Assembly (NCBI GenBank): GCA_044220975.1
Contig: JBGAPZ010000014.1
Location: forward strand, 1-64,000
Direction of reading: 5' to 3'
Length of the DNA stretch: 64,000 bases
DNA from: SZUA-430 sp044220975
Lineage (GTDB): Bacteria > Pseudomonadota > Alphaproteobacteria > Micropepsales > Micropepsaceae
Under the pieces are notes generated by a model. That model saw only the letters and a program-made list of their open reading frames with translations, was not told where the DNA came from and did no database searches. Of this stretch, positions 1-8,583 are shown piece after piece (the stretch's first letter is position 1; every line of letters starts with the position of its first letter). The position numbers and the translations under genes were made by a program.

Positions 1-1
1 C

Positions 2-1282
2 AAGACGTATGAACGGGCGCGCTCGGCGGCGAAGTTGCCCCTCACAGGACCGTTCGCCGGTGTGCCCTTTTTGCTCAAGGACATTTTGGGTGCGCAAAAA
101 GGCGTGCCGAGCCGCCAAGGTTCGAACTTCATTCCGCCCGCCCCTGCCCCGCACGACGCGACGTTGGTGCGCCGCTTCACAGGCGCCGGCTTGATCTCGC
201 TCGGCAAGACGAATGTTCCGGAGTTCGGATTGGTGCCGACGACGGAACCGCGTCTTTATGGCGCGTGCAACAATCCGTGGGAGCTCGACCATTCGGTCGG
301 CGGGTCGTCGGGCGGATCCGGCTGCGCAGTGGCGGCCGGCATCGTACCCATTGCGCATGCGAATGACGGCGGCGGTTCGATCCGCGCGCCTGCCTCCGCG
401 AACGGGCTCGTGGGTTTGAAGCCCACGCGCGGGCGCAATCCGCTGGGGCCCGATCTCGGGGACATTATGGGCGGTCTCGTGTGCGAGGGTGTGGTGACGC
501 GCAGCGTGCGCGATACGGCAGCGGCGCTCGACGTCACCGCGGGCAACGAGATGGGTGATCCCTACTGGGCGCCGCCGAAGCCGCGATCCTACCTCGACGA
601 GAGCGCGACGCCGCCGGGAAAGCTGCGCATCGCGTTTGCGACACAGAGCCTGTTCCAGAAGAAGTTCGACAAGGAATGCGTGGGCGCGATTCAGGAGACG
701 GCGAAGTTGCTCGAGTCGCTGGGTCATCAGGTCGAAGAGGCCTCGCCCACGGTGGACTCCGGCATGTTGATGACGTCGTTCATGCCGATTTGGGCGGCGG
801 GCCTTGCGATGCTGATCGACGGTACGGCGATGCTCACCGGGCGCACGCCGCATGAGGCCGATTTTGAGGGGCTGACCTGGGGGCTCTATCAGATGGGCAA
901 GCAGATCACAGCGTCGCAGTACCAGATGTGCTGGTTTCAGGTGCACGCAATCAGCCGGCAAATCGCGCAGTTCCATCAGACTTATGACGTTTGGCTGGCC
1001 ACGACGTTCGGCGCGCCGGTCGTGCGCAACGGGACGTTCGACTTTCACGAGCGAGACCCGGTAAAGGCGTTCGCGCCGATCATCGACTACTTGCCGGTTA
1101 CAGCGCTGCAAAACGCGACGGGACAGCCCGCGATTTCGCTTCCGCTCGCTTGGGCCGCAAATGGGACGCCGATCGGGCTGCACTTTGCGGGCCGGTTTGG
1201 CGACGAGCTCACGCTTTTGAAGCTTGCGGGGCAGCTTGAAAAAGCGAAACCTTGGGCGCACCGTTATCCGAAATGGAATTGA
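2..1282 (+). CDS. amidase-signature family hydrolase (5' end outside window)
   Basis: Amidase-signature serine hydrolase that cleaves a C-N amide bond through a Ser-cisSer-Lys triad; the substrate cannot be read. The frame is open from the first bases, so roughly 60 to 70 N-terminal residues lie upstream. An in-frame TTG at 35 is not credible as the start because the catalytic Lys of LLKD (nt 77-79) would be only residue 15. Further motifs are GGSSGG at nt 299-316 (cis-Ser at 305) and the nucleophile Ser of GGGSIRAPA at 377, the family's 24-residue spacing. It ends 10 nt before a second amidase, so the two are a tandem pair and probably one operon. Family assignment is firm; physiological role is unknown. 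Confidence 0.93.
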   Translation, partial: KTYERARSAAKLPLTGPFAGVPFLLKDILGAQKGVPSRQGSNFIPPAPAPHDATLVRRFTGAGLISLGKTNVPEFGLVPTTEPRLYGACNNPWELDHSVGGSSGGSGCAVAAGIVPIAHANDGGGSIRAPASANGLVGLKPTRGRNPLGPDLGDIMGGLVCEGVVTRSVRDTAAALDVTAGNEMGDPYWAPPKPRSYLDESATPPGKLRIAFATQSLFQKKFDKECVGAIQETAKLLESLGHQVEEASPTVDSGMLMTSFMPIWAAGLAMLIDGTAMLTGRTPHEADFEGLTWGLYQMGKQITASQYQMCWFQVHAISRQIAQFHQTYDVWLATTFGAPVVRNGTFDFHERDPVKAFAPIIDYLPVTALQNATGQPAISLPLAWAANGTPIGLHFAGRFGDELTLLKLAGQLEKAKPWAHRYPKWN

Positions 1283-1292
1283 GGAGACCGAC

Positions 1293-2726
1293 ATGAGCCT
1301 TCCGCAATACGCCGCGTACGACGGCTTGGGTTTGGCGCAGCTTGTGCGCAACAAAGACGTGTCGCCGGCCGAGCTTTTGGAGTGCGCGATCGAGCGGGCG
1401 GAGCGGCACAACGGCAAGCTCAATGCGATCGTGCATAAGGCGTACGATCAAGCGCGCGCGGCGGCGAAGGGAACGCTGGGCGATGGGCCGTTCAAAGGCG
1501 TGCCGTTCCTGATCAAGGATCTGGGGCTTGAGGTTCAAGGGCTGCCGCGCACCGACGGCACGCATTTCAATGAGAACAAACTCGACACATACGACGGCCT
1601 TCTGGTGCAGCGTTACAAGGCCGCCGGCGTGAACATTTTCGGCAAGACGAACACGCCGGAGTTCGGCATCACCGGCACGACGGAGAGTGCGCGCCTTGGG
1701 CCTTGCCGCAATCCGTGGAACACCGAACACATCACGGGTGGGTCTTCCGGCGGTTCGGCGAGTGCGGTAGCTGCCGGGATCGTGCCGCTCGCAAACGCGT
1801 CGGACGGGCTTGGCTCGATCCGCATTCCGGCGGCCTGTTGCGGGCTCGTGGGCATGAAGGTGACGCAGTACCGCGTGCCGCAAGGGCCGCAGCATGACGC
1901 GGGGCTTGGGCACGGGTACGGCGTGCATCATGTGGTGTCGCGCACGGTTCGGGACTCGGCAGCGATGCTCGATTGCGTCGACATGCCTGAACCGGATTCG
2001 CCCTACGCCATGCCGCCGAAGACGAGGCCGTTCTTGCAGGAGGTTACGACGGCGCCGGGTCGGTTGCGGATTGCGTTCACGGACGAGACGCCGAGCGGCA
2101 AGCCGATCGAACCCGAAATTGCGGCTCTCTTGCGCGCCACCGCGAAGCAACTTGAGGCGCTTGGACACCACGTCGAAGAGCGCGGTCTCGGCATCAACTA
2201 TCGCAAGCTCTACGCGGCCAGCAGCGCGGTCTTGGGCGCGAATTTTGCGTATTCCATGCGCGAACGCGTGGCGAAGATGGGGCGCGAGCCCGCGCCGAAC
2301 GAGCTTGAGGCGCTGACCTGGCGCAACTGGAAAGGCGGCGAGAAAGTTTCGGGCGCCGATGCCATGCGCGGATGGCAGACGCTGAAGGTGATGACGCGCG
2401 ATATCTTCCGCGTGTTCACGACGATCGACGTGCTGCTCACGCCGGTGCTTTCGACGACGGTGCCGAAGGTGGGCTTCATCGATCCCGTGCGGCTTGAGCC
2501 GCGCGATGTCGACCAGCGCCAGGCACAGACGTTCGGCTTCACGCCGCCGTTCAACATGACGGGCCAGCCGTCGCTCTCCCTGCCGCTCGCACAGTCCGCG
2601 AATGGTCTGCCGGTCGGTATGATGTTCACGGCCAAGTGGGGTGACGAGGCGACGCTGTACCGGCTCGCCGGCCAACTTGAGCAGGCGCATCCGTGGATCG
2701 GTCGCAAGCCCGGCGTTTGGAACTAA
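1293..2726 (+). CDS. amidase-signature family hydrolase, second of a tandem pair
   Basis: Full-length (477 aa) amidase-signature hydrolase. The start is ATG 1293 with GAGGAG six bases upstream, although the frame stays open further 5'. Catalytic Lys75 lies in FLIKD, the cis-Ser in GGSSGGS (residues 149-155, Ser151) and the nucleophile Ser175 in GLGSIRIPA, followed by a CC pair where family members vary. It follows the first amidase after 10 nt and is clearly related but not a recent duplicate. Likely cytoplasmic, since no signal peptide is seen. It could act on small amides, nitrile-derived amides or acylated amines. A role as GatA is unlikely because no gatB or gatC is nearby. Its TAA shares bases with the opposing gene's stop. 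Confidence 0.94.
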   Translation: MSLPQYAAYDGLGLAQLVRNKDVSPAELLECAIERAERHNGKLNAIVHKAYDQARAAAKGTLGDGPFKGVPFLIKDLGLEVQGLPRTDGTHFNENKLDTYDGLLVQRYKAAGVNIFGKTNTPEFGITGTTESARLGPCRNPWNTEHITGGSSGGSASAVAAGIVPLANASDGLGSIRIPAACCGLVGMKVTQYRVPQGPQHDAGLGHGYGVHHVVSRTVRDSAAMLDCVDMPEPDSPYAMPPKTRPFLQEVTTAPGRLRIAFTDETPSGKPIEPEIAALLRATAKQLEALGHHVEERGLGINYRKLYAASSAVLGANFAYSMRERVAKMGREPAPNELEALTWRNWKGGEKVSGADAMRGWQTLKVMTRDIFRVFTTIDVLLTPVLSTTVPKVGFIDPVRLEPRDVDQRQAQTFGFTPPFNMTGQPSLSLPLAQSANGLPVGMMFTAKWGDEATLYRLAGQLEQAHPWIGRKPGVWN

Positions 2727-3055
2727 GGTTCGCCGGGGAAGCTTTCGACGAATTCAATTGTGAAGTCGGGGAAGCCTTCGACGTATTCGATCGTGAAGTC
2801 CGGGAACGAATTTACCCATTCCCACTTGCCGCATTTGTCGGGGAAGGACTTCACGACTTCGACTTTCAGGTCGGAAAAGCTCGACACGCGTTGAACGCGG
2901 AAGTCGGGGAAGCTTTTGACGACTTGGACTTTGCCGAATAGTTGTTTGCCGTTCAGCGTGCAGCCTTTCAGCTTGCCGGCGGCGGTGGCGGGGCCGAGGG
3001 CGGTGGCGAGAGCTGCCACCAACGCGAATTTGATCGCTGCTCTCAAGGTGTTCAT
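2723..3055 (-). CDS. small secreted repeat protein, septoil-knot type
   Basis: A 110-aa protein with a clear signal peptide (residues 1-26, ending ATAAG) followed by consecutive short repeats of about 11 residues with the pattern V-x-V-V-x-SFPDF, six or seven copies to the C-terminus. One repeat carries a small KCGKW insertion, and the only other Cys is near the mature N-terminus (GCTLNG), so one disulfide is possible. The pattern matches, from memory, the family annotated as 7(1) septoil knot domain, a predicted deeply knotted beta protein. Function is unknown; location is presumably periplasmic or secreted. It is divergent from the SnoaL-like gene (49 bp apart) and convergent with the amidase, with stop codons overlapping by 4 bp. 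Confidence 0.8.
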   Translation of the reverse strand: MNTLRAAIKFALVAALATALGPATAAGKLKGCTLNGKQLFGKVQVVKSFPDFRVQRVSSFSDLKVEVVKSFPDKCGKWEWVNSFPDFTIEYVEGFPDFTIEFVESFPGEP

Positions 3056-3104
3056 TTTGCCGCCCTACCGTTCGATCGCCCGAGCGTATAGCAATACCGG
3101 CCTT

Positions 3105-3581
3105 ATGACCAAGAACGCCCCCTCCCCCGCCCCGCCGCCCGACGAGAGCGGTGTGCGCGCGGCCGTTGCGCGCGCCGAGAAGGCGTGGAACGCCGCCGAT
3201 GCGGCTCAGTTTGCCGCGTGCATGGCGGAGGATGTGGACGTCGTCGGCCTTCTTGGTGAACGGTATCATGGGCGCGATGTCGTGGAGCTTGGCCATCGGC
3301 ATATTTTCGAGACGATCTATAAGGACTCCAAAGTTACGTACGCGATCGAGCAGTTGCGGTTTTTGCGCGCCGATGTGGCGAGCGTGATTTTGCATCAGAA
3401 GATGCGCTCGCACTTGGCGCCGCACGTGGTGATATCGACCGCGCGCCAGCGGCAGATGTCGGACGAGATGCACGACAGCGAAGCGCGCGCGACGCTGACG
3501 CTCGTTCGCGAGGGCCGGTCGTGGCTGATCGCCTCGTTCCACAACACCGCCGTTGCTTCAACCGTCACGGGGCGGCCATGA
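3105..3581 (+). CDS. SnoaL/NTF2-like fold protein (DUF4440-type)
   Basis: A 158-aa protein of the NTF2-like superfamily: an N-terminal helix with the pattern AVARAEKAWNAAD, a mid region VDVVGLLGERYHGRDVV, and a terminal strand pair ending WLIASFHNT, typical of SgcJ/EcaC/DUF4440 proteins. These small cone-shaped domains bind or isomerise diverse ligands, and the sequence does not say which. The start is ATG 3105, chosen because the family domain begins shortly after; upstream in-frame codons read through the divergent promoter region. The stop overlaps the trmFO start as ATGA, so the two genes are translationally coupled. Confidence 0.78.
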   Translation: MTKNAPSPAPPPDESGVRAAVARAEKAWNAADAAQFAACMAEDVDVVGLLGERYHGRDVVELGHRHIFETIYKDSKVTYAIEQLRFLRADVASVILHQKMRSHLAPHVVISTARQRQMSDEMHDSEARATLTLVREGRSWLIASFHNTAVASTVTGRP

Positions 3582-4936
3582 CGAAATCCATTCATGTCGT
3601 CGGCGGCGGACTTGCGGGTTGCGAAGCGGCTTGGCAGATCGCGCGGGCCGGCGTGCCGGTGATCTTGCACGAAATGCGTCCGGTGAAGATGACGCCTGCG
3701 CATATCGGCGAGAGCCTCGCCGAGCTCGTGTGCTCGAACTCGTTTCGTTCCGACGATTGGGAGAACAACGCCGTCGGCTTGCTGCACGAAGAAATGCGTC
3801 GAGCGGGCTCGCTGATCATGAAGGCCGGCGATGCGCATAAGGTGCCGGCGGGCGGTGCGCTCGCCGTGGATCGCGTCGGCTTCTCGGCGGCGGTTCAGGC
3901 GGCGCTTGAGGCCGAGCCCTTGGTTACGATCGAGCGGGCGGAAGTTGCGGGCCTGCCACCGGCCGATTGGGACAGCGTCATCATTGCGACTGGGCCGCTC
4001 ACCTCGTCTGCGCTGGCGACCGCCGTCGGCGGGCTGACCGGCGAGGACTCGCTTGCCTTCTTCGATGCGATCGCGCCGATCGTGCATAAGGAGTCCATCG
4101 ATCTTTCGAAGGCTTGGTTTCAGTCGCGCTACGACAAGGGCGACGGTGCGGACTACATCAACTGCCCGATGGATGAGGCCCAGTATCGCGCGTTCGTGGC
4201 GGCGCTGATTGCGGGTGAGAAGAGCGATTTCAAGGATTGGGAGAAGGATACGCCCTATTTCGAGGCGTGCCTGCCGATCGAGGTGATGGCGGAGCGCGGG
4301 GAAGAGACGCTGCGCTTTGGGCCGATGAAGCCGGTTGGCCTCACCGATCCGCACACCGGGCGGCGCGCTTATGCCGTGGTGCAACTGCGCCAGGACAACG
4401 CGCTCGGCACGCTTTACAACATGGTCGGCTTTCAGACGAAGCTGAAGCACGGCGAGCAGACGCGGATCTTCAAAACGATCCCGGGGCTTGAGGACGCGCA
4501 GTTCGCGCGGCTCGGCGGCTTGCACCGGAACACGTTTATCAACTCGCCGAAGTTGCTCGACGAACGCTTGCGGCTGAAGCAGATGCCGCGTCTGCGCTTT
4601 GCGGGGCAGATGACGGGCGTTGAGGGTTATGTGGAGAGTGCCGCGATCGGGCTTCTGGCCGGCCGGTTTGCCGCGGCTGAGCGGCGCCGTGAGTTGCTCG
4701 TGTCGCCACCGCGGACGACCGCGCTCGGCGCGCTGCTCGCGCACATCACAGGCGGTGCCGACGCCAAGACGTTTCAGCCGATGAACATCAACTACGGCCT
4801 GCTGCCGGAGTTGCCGCCGCCGCCCGGCGTAAAGGGACGCGACCGCGGCCGCGCGAAGAAGCAGTTGATGTCGCGCCGCGCACTTGCCGACGTGGACGCG
4901 TGGCTTGGGCGGCGTGCGGAAGCAGCTGCCGAGTGA
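3578..4936 (+). CDS. trmFO: TrmFO, folate/FAD-dependent tRNA uracil-54 methyltransferase
   Basis: Methylenetetrahydrofolate-dependent tRNA (uracil-54-C5)-methyltransferase, which makes ribothymidine in the T loop using FADH2. The 452 aa match the family length. An FAD-binding GGGLAG motif lies at residues 9-14 after the first beta strand. The conserved HEMRP and CSNSFR (Cys52) segments follow, and the second conserved Cys (Cys231) is in YFEACLPIEVM. A Gly-rich FAD segment near the end reads GQMTGVEGYVESAAIG. The start at ATG 3578 overlaps the preceding stop by 4 nt, coupling it to the SnoaL-like gene. Identification is secure. Confidence 0.97.
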   Translation: MTKSIHVVGGGLAGCEAAWQIARAGVPVILHEMRPVKMTPAHIGESLAELVCSNSFRSDDWENNAVGLLHEEMRRAGSLIMKAGDAHKVPAGGALAVDRVGFSAAVQAALEAEPLVTIERAEVAGLPPADWDSVIIATGPLTSSALATAVGGLTGEDSLAFFDAIAPIVHKESIDLSKAWFQSRYDKGDGADYINCPMDEAQYRAFVAALIAGEKSDFKDWEKDTPYFEACLPIEVMAERGEETLRFGPMKPVGLTDPHTGRRAYAVVQLRQDNALGTLYNMVGFQTKLKHGEQTRIFKTIPGLEDAQFARLGGLHRNTFINSPKLLDERLRLKQMPRLRFAGQMTGVEGYVESAAIGLLAGRFAAAERRRELLVSPPRTTALGALLAHITGGADAKTFQPMNINYGLLPELPPPPGVKGRDRGRAKKQLMSRRALADVDAWLGRRAEAAAE

Positions 4937-5022
4937 GCCTCGGCGTGGAACAAATATAGAACCATTTCGCGGCAAAGGCCCAGGTGCAAATTCACTCTGT
5001 CCCCGCGACTCCAAGTCGTCGC

Positions 5023-5056
5023 TGTGACCGGCTTGCCCCGGTCACAACGAGCCTTT
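5023..5056 (+). terminator. possible weak terminator after trmFO
   Basis: An inverted repeat TGTGACCGG (5023-5031) / CCGGTCACA (5038-5046) with a 6-nt loop lies about 90 nt after trmFO and is followed by GAGCCTTTTC. The stem is good but the T run is short and displaced, so termination is only plausible. The rest of 4937-5163 shows no gene. Confidence 0.4.
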
Positions 5057-5163
5057 TCGGTTCGCATCGCGCGCGAGATATCGGCGCGTTGGTCCAAGCT
5101 GGCCTGATGGTGTAGTCATGTGGACGTCCACGTTCCCAGCCCGCGAGCGATTCCGAAGCGCCC

Positions 5164-5664
5164 ATGAACATATTTCTCAGCCGTCCGACAAAAGTCGGGG
5201 CGGATTACGAAGCGGCGTACCAGCAATTCGAGAAATTCTTGAACGGACAAGGCTTTGCACTGAAGCGACTTGGCGGCGGGAATTTCTCGAAGAAGGCGCC
5301 GCTGCGCGCGGTGATCGATCTCATCAACGGGTGTTCCGGCGCGATCATTTTGGGCTATCCGCAACTTGAGTTCAGCCACGAGGCGCGCCGGAGCGCCGAG
5401 GTGCAGAACAAAGTCAGCTACGCTCTGCCCACACCTTGGAACCAGATCGAAGGCGCGCTCGCCTATGCGAGCCACAAGCCCATTCTGGTCGTGGCGCATC
5501 CCGGTATCTCAGGCGGCGTGTTCGACCACGGCATCACCGGCGAAGGCGTGCTGCACTTGGATTTGGCGCAGGCGACGTGGTTCGAGAAGCCGGAATTTCA
5601 GCAACCTTTTGCGGAGTGGTTGGGCGAGGTGCGCGACGGAAGTGCGGCGCAGGCACGATCGTGA
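5164..5664 (+). CDS. nucleoside 2-deoxyribosyltransferase/TIR-like small protein
   Basis: A 166-aa protein of uncertain function. It opens with a strand MNIFLSRPT, has a second hydrophobic strand GCSGAIILGYPQ, then WNQIEGALAYA with Glu96 at the position where deoxyribosyltransferase-like folds carry a catalytic Glu, followed by strand PILVVAHPG and a conserved-looking GVFDHG segment. This Rossmann-like strand order resembles nucleoside 2-deoxyribosyltransferase, TIR and SEFIR domains. I do not recognise a named family. There is no signal peptide. Ribosome-site support for ATG 5164 is weak (GAAGCG). It precedes a DJ-1 family gene by 20 nt on the same strand, so co-transcription is likely. Confidence 0.6.
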   Translation: MNIFLSRPTKVGADYEAAYQQFEKFLNGQGFALKRLGGGNFSKKAPLRAVIDLINGCSGAIILGYPQLEFSHEARRSAEVQNKVSYALPTPWNQIEGALAYASHKPILVVAHPGISGGVFDHGITGEGVLHLDLAQATWFEKPEFQQPFAEWLGEVRDGSAAQARS

Positions 5665-5684
5665 CGCGTTCGCGCAATTGAGGG

Positions 5685-6449
5685 ATGGCCATGGCCAAGG
5701 TTCTGATGCCGTTGCCGGCGCGCGACTTCGATCCGACTGAGACGGGGGTGCCTTGGCGCGTGTTGACCGCGCGCGGCCACGCGATCGTGTTCGCGACGCC
5801 GGACGGCGAACCCGGAGCGGCGGATCCGTTGATGGTAACGGGACAAGGGCTGGGACTGCTTGCGCCGTTTTTGCGCGCGAATGCGGAGGGCCAAGCGGCA
5901 TACGCTGCGATGACGGCGAGCGCTGCGTTTCGTGCGCCCCTGCCCTACGCGGCGATCCGGATAGAAGACTTTGACGCCATCCTGCTTCCGGGCGGTCACG
6001 CGAAAGGCATGCGGCCTTATTTGGAGTCGCCACTACTGCAGGGACATGTTGCGGCGTTCTTTGCCGCCGCCAAACCCGTCGGCGCGATCTGTCACGGCGT
6101 CGTGCTCGCGGCGCGATCAAAGACGACGTCCGGAGCGTCCGTACTGCATGGGCGCAAGACGACAGCGCTCACGCGGCAGATGGAAATGACGGCGTGGCGC
6201 CTCACCGCACTCACGCTCGGCGACTACTACCGCACGTATTCGCTGACCGTGGAGGACGAGGTGCGCGCCGCGCTCGCGCGAACCGACGATTTCGTCCAAG
6301 GACCAACATCGCTCACGCGGGATTCACTCGCGCGGATCGAGCGCGGCTTCACCGTGCGCGACGGCAACTACCTCTCGGCCCGCTGGCCGGGCGACGCGCA
6401 TCGGTTTGCAGTGGAGTTCGATAAAATGCTGCTTGAGAGGACGAGCTAG
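5685..6449 (+). CDS. DJ-1/PfpI family protein (class I glutamine amidotransferase-like)
   Basis: A 254-aa member of the DJ-1/PfpI superfamily. The nucleophile elbow is GAICHGV with Cys136, preceded by the acidic loop segment ILLPGGHAKGMRPY. Family members act as glyoxalases, chaperones, proteases or amidases; the longer C-terminal part here (YRTYSLTVEDEVRAAL) resembles the subgroup often annotated as type 1 glutamine amidotransferase domain proteins. ATG 5685 or 5691 could both start it; the difference is two residues. It is convergent with the downstream kinase, the two stops sharing CTAG at 6446-6449. Cytoplasmic. Confidence 0.85.
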   Translation: MAMAKVLMPLPARDFDPTETGVPWRVLTARGHAIVFATPDGEPGAADPLMVTGQGLGLLAPFLRANAEGQAAYAAMTASAAFRAPLPYAAIRIEDFDAILLPGGHAKGMRPYLESPLLQGHVAAFFAAAKPVGAICHGVVLAARSKTTSGASVLHGRKTTALTRQMEMTAWRLTALTLGDYYRTYSLTVEDEVRAALARTDDFVQGPTSLTRDSLARIERGFTVRDGNYLSARWPGDAHRFAVEFDKMLLERTS

Positions 6450-6958
6450 CACTGCTTCTGCAGCATTTGCTGGATTATGGCCGCTGACTGTTCGGCGTTG
6501 TGCTGGGCGGTGTCGATCACCAGATGCTCGCGCGTCCACGGTTCGTATTCGCGTCCGGCGACTTCGGTCCAGGTTGGCAGCTTGTGGCCGGGGATGTCCG
6601 CTTTGCGGGTTTCGATGCGGTGGCGGTGTTCGGTTTGGTCGGTGCAGATCAGTTCGACTTCGAGGAGCGTTGCGCCGGTGCGCGCGGCCACCGCTGCCCA
6701 TGCGTCGCGGGTGAGCGCGAGCGGGTTGACGGAGTCCGCGACCACCGTCAGGCCTTGGCGCAGATTGTCTTCAGCGACGGCGTAGGCCACGCGGTAGCCG
6801 GCGTCGTCCATCGGGCCTTCGAAGCGGGCGCTCGCGCGCAACGCTTGTTCGATGGAGTCGATGCGGATGTGGACGGCGCCGAGCTGCTTTGCCAATGCGC
6901 GTGCGATCGTTGTTTTGCCGGTGCCGGGAAGGCCCGCGAGGGCGATGAGCGTTGGCAT
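6446..6958 (-). CDS. P-loop AAA-type small-molecule kinase
   Basis: A 170-aa P-loop kinase. Walker A GLPGTGKTT sits at residues 9-17, right after the first strand PTLIALA, followed by a DSIEQALR helix and a lid-like region with HRHRIETR. This arrangement is that of chloramphenicol phosphotransferase or gluconate-kinase-like AAA_33 proteins, whose substrate cannot be deduced. A longer start (ATG 6973, adding MHHPP) is possible; I prefer 6958 because the P-loop then has the usual distance from the N-terminus, but no ribosome-binding site separates the two. It is convergent and stop-overlapping with the DJ-1 gene. Confidence 0.82.
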   Translation of the reverse strand: MPTLIALAGLPGTGKTTIARALAKQLGAVHIRIDSIEQALRASARFEGPMDDAGYRVAYAVAEDNLRQGLTVVADSVNPLALTRDAWAAVAARTGATLLEVELICTDQTEHRHRIETRKADIPGHKLPTWTEVAGREYEPWTREHLVIDTAQHNAEQSAAIIQQMLQKQC

Positions 6959-7082
6959 CGGGGGATGGTGCATGCGTTTTCGGGATTGGTGAAGGGGCGA
7001 TCGCCGGTCACGGAGACGTTAGTTTCGCGACCCGCAGCGGCCGCGTAGCTTGCCGAACATCACGTCAATTCGAGAGGCCGTT

Positions 7083-7169
7083 ATGGCGAAAGTGCCGAAC
7101 TTCCTGGTTGGTTTCTTCGCGGCCGGCATTGTGATTTTGGCGATCGCTGCGGTCGCCAAGCTTTTTTGA
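7083..7169 (+). CDS. 28-aa single-span membrane peptide
   Basis: A very short gene: ATG 7083 to TGA 7169, preceded by GAGAGG with a 5-nt spacer. The product starts MAKVPNF, continues as one hydrophobic helix of about 19 residues (LVGFFAAGIVILAIAAVA) and ends with KLF. The strong Shine-Dalgarno site and clean transmembrane pattern argue for real translation. Function is unknown; such peptides often modulate membrane complexes or are stress-induced. It stands alone between a divergent kinase gene and a convergent serine hydrolase gene. Confidence 0.55.
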   Translation: MAKVPNFLVGFFAAGIVILAIAAVAKLF

Positions 7170-7176
7170 TCCGGAC

Positions 7177-8349
7177 TTACGGATTCGCGGGGCCGCCGTG
7201 GGCTTGCGAGCTTGACCAACCGCCCCACCACCAGGGCATTGCGGTTTTGCCCCAGATGAAGCTTGCGAGTTCGGGATAGATCACTTCGGCGCGGACGCTG
7301 TTGCCTAAGAAGACGACGCAGCGGCGGCGCGCTTCTTGGCAGATTACCATGTTGCCGGTCCAATCGTTGTGGCCGCCTTTGAACCAAACGAGGCCTGCTT
7401 TCGGATCGCTGAATGTGACGACGCCTAATCCCGCCGCGAGTTTGATTGCCGGGCCGCGCGCGTCGGTGCCCGGATCCAGCGTCGGGAATTGCGTGGCGGT
7501 GTCGATCGCGTATTGCGGCCGCACGAGTTCGGAGCGCGAGGCTTTCGAAAGGCCGTCGCCGCGCAGGACGCCGGCCCACAGCCTCGCTTGATCTTCGATC
7601 GTGGTGTCCATTGAGCCTGCCGCCGCGACGTTGTCGCGATGGTCGTGCGGTTCGAATTTTCCGTCCATCATGTAGCCGTCGGCCAGATTGCCGGCGAAGT
7701 CGTCGCGCCACTTCATGGACGTGCGCGTCATCCCGAAGCGGTCGAACACGCGCTTTTGCATCTCTGCGCCGACGTCGAGGCCAAGCCCCTGCTCCAGCAC
7801 GGTCTGCAGCACCCAGAAGCCTTCGTTCGAGTAGCCGTAGCGTTCGCCGGGCGCGCGGTGGAAGCGGAGCTTTTGATCCTCTTCGAGCGTGCGCATGTTC
7901 GCGAAGCCCGTGGTGTGATTGAGGATGATGCGCGGCGTAAGCTTGCGCCAGCGTTCGTCGCCGGCGAGGTCGGCGTAGTCCTCGTACGCGGGCAGCGGAC
8001 GCGGAAGGTAGTCGGCGATCGATCGATCGAGATCGACGCGGTGCTCATCCACCAACTGCATCACCATATAGGCGAAGGCCGCTTTCGTGACGGACGCGCC
8101 ATACATAATCGTGTCGGTTTGAAGCGGCAGGTTCTTTTCGACATTGCGTTTGCCGTAAGCCGCGACGTGGACGATTTCGCCATTGTCGATCACGGCGACG
8201 GCCATGCCCTTTACGTCTTCACGCGCCATCAAGCGGCGAGCTTCGGCGTCAATGGCAGCGTTTGACGGGACGGTACGTGGCGCCGCGGCAATCGCGAGCG
8301 CGCATACGGCGATGAGAGCGGCGGCGGTCGTTAAAGCGACGCGGAGCAT
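7177..8349 (-). CDS. secreted serine hydrolase, beta-lactamase/class C fold
   Basis: A 390-aa periplasmic or lipid-free secreted hydrolase of the beta-lactamase family (Pfam Beta-lactamase, esterase/DD-peptidase relatives). The start is ATG 8349, directly before a signal peptide ending near residue 22 (ALAIAAAP) and after an AAGGA ribosome site; the frame extends 42 codons further upstream without coding character. The SxxK motif is SVTK (Ser86, Lys89) and the second motif is YSN (173-175). The third, usually HxG or KTG, is only loosely represented by GGHNDWTG, so beta-lactam hydrolysis is not implied. It could be an esterase, D-aminopeptidase or carboxypeptidase. Confidence 0.86.
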   Translation of the reverse strand: MLRVALTTAAALIAVCALAIAAAPRTVPSNAAIDAEARRLMAREDVKGMAVAVIDNGEIVHVAAYGKRNVEKNLPLQTDTIMYGASVTKAAFAYMVMQLVDEHRVDLDRSIADYLPRPLPAYEDYADLAGDERWRKLTPRIILNHTTGFANMRTLEEDQKLRFHRAPGERYGYSNEGFWVLQTVLEQGLGLDVGAEMQKRVFDRFGMTRTSMKWRDDFAGNLADGYMMDGKFEPHDHRDNVAAAGSMDTTIEDQARLWAGVLRGDGLSKASRSELVRPQYAIDTATQFPTLDPGTDARGPAIKLAAGLGVVTFSDPKAGLVWFKGGHNDWTGNMVICQEARRRCVVFLGNSVRAEVIYPELASFIWGKTAMPWWWGGWSSSQAHGGPANP

Positions 8350-8583
8350 GGGCGATCCTTGGTTGCCTGTGCAGTTGTACGGCGCTCTGCGCACTTCGCC
8401 AACCGGCCTTGCGGTGCGGAGCGTTTCTATTCGGCGGCGGGCGACTGGTGCTTGTGCATCACTCGGAATCCACATTGCTCACAACTATCGTCGGTTGCGT
8501 GAGTGAGTCGGGGTGTCGACAAAAAAGGAAGACTGGCCAGGAGGCCGGTCGCGTTGCCGGCCATTAGTAACGAGGGATCTTTC

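Noticed and set aside
1209..2690. 493-aa open frame on the minus strand across the second amidase
   Set aside because: Shadow of a conserved gene in GC-rich DNA: Arg/His-rich composition, no ribosome site, no recognisable domain.
3395..5014. 539-aa open frame on the minus strand across trmFO
   Set aside because: Antisense to a clearly conserved enzyme; composition typical of frame shadows.
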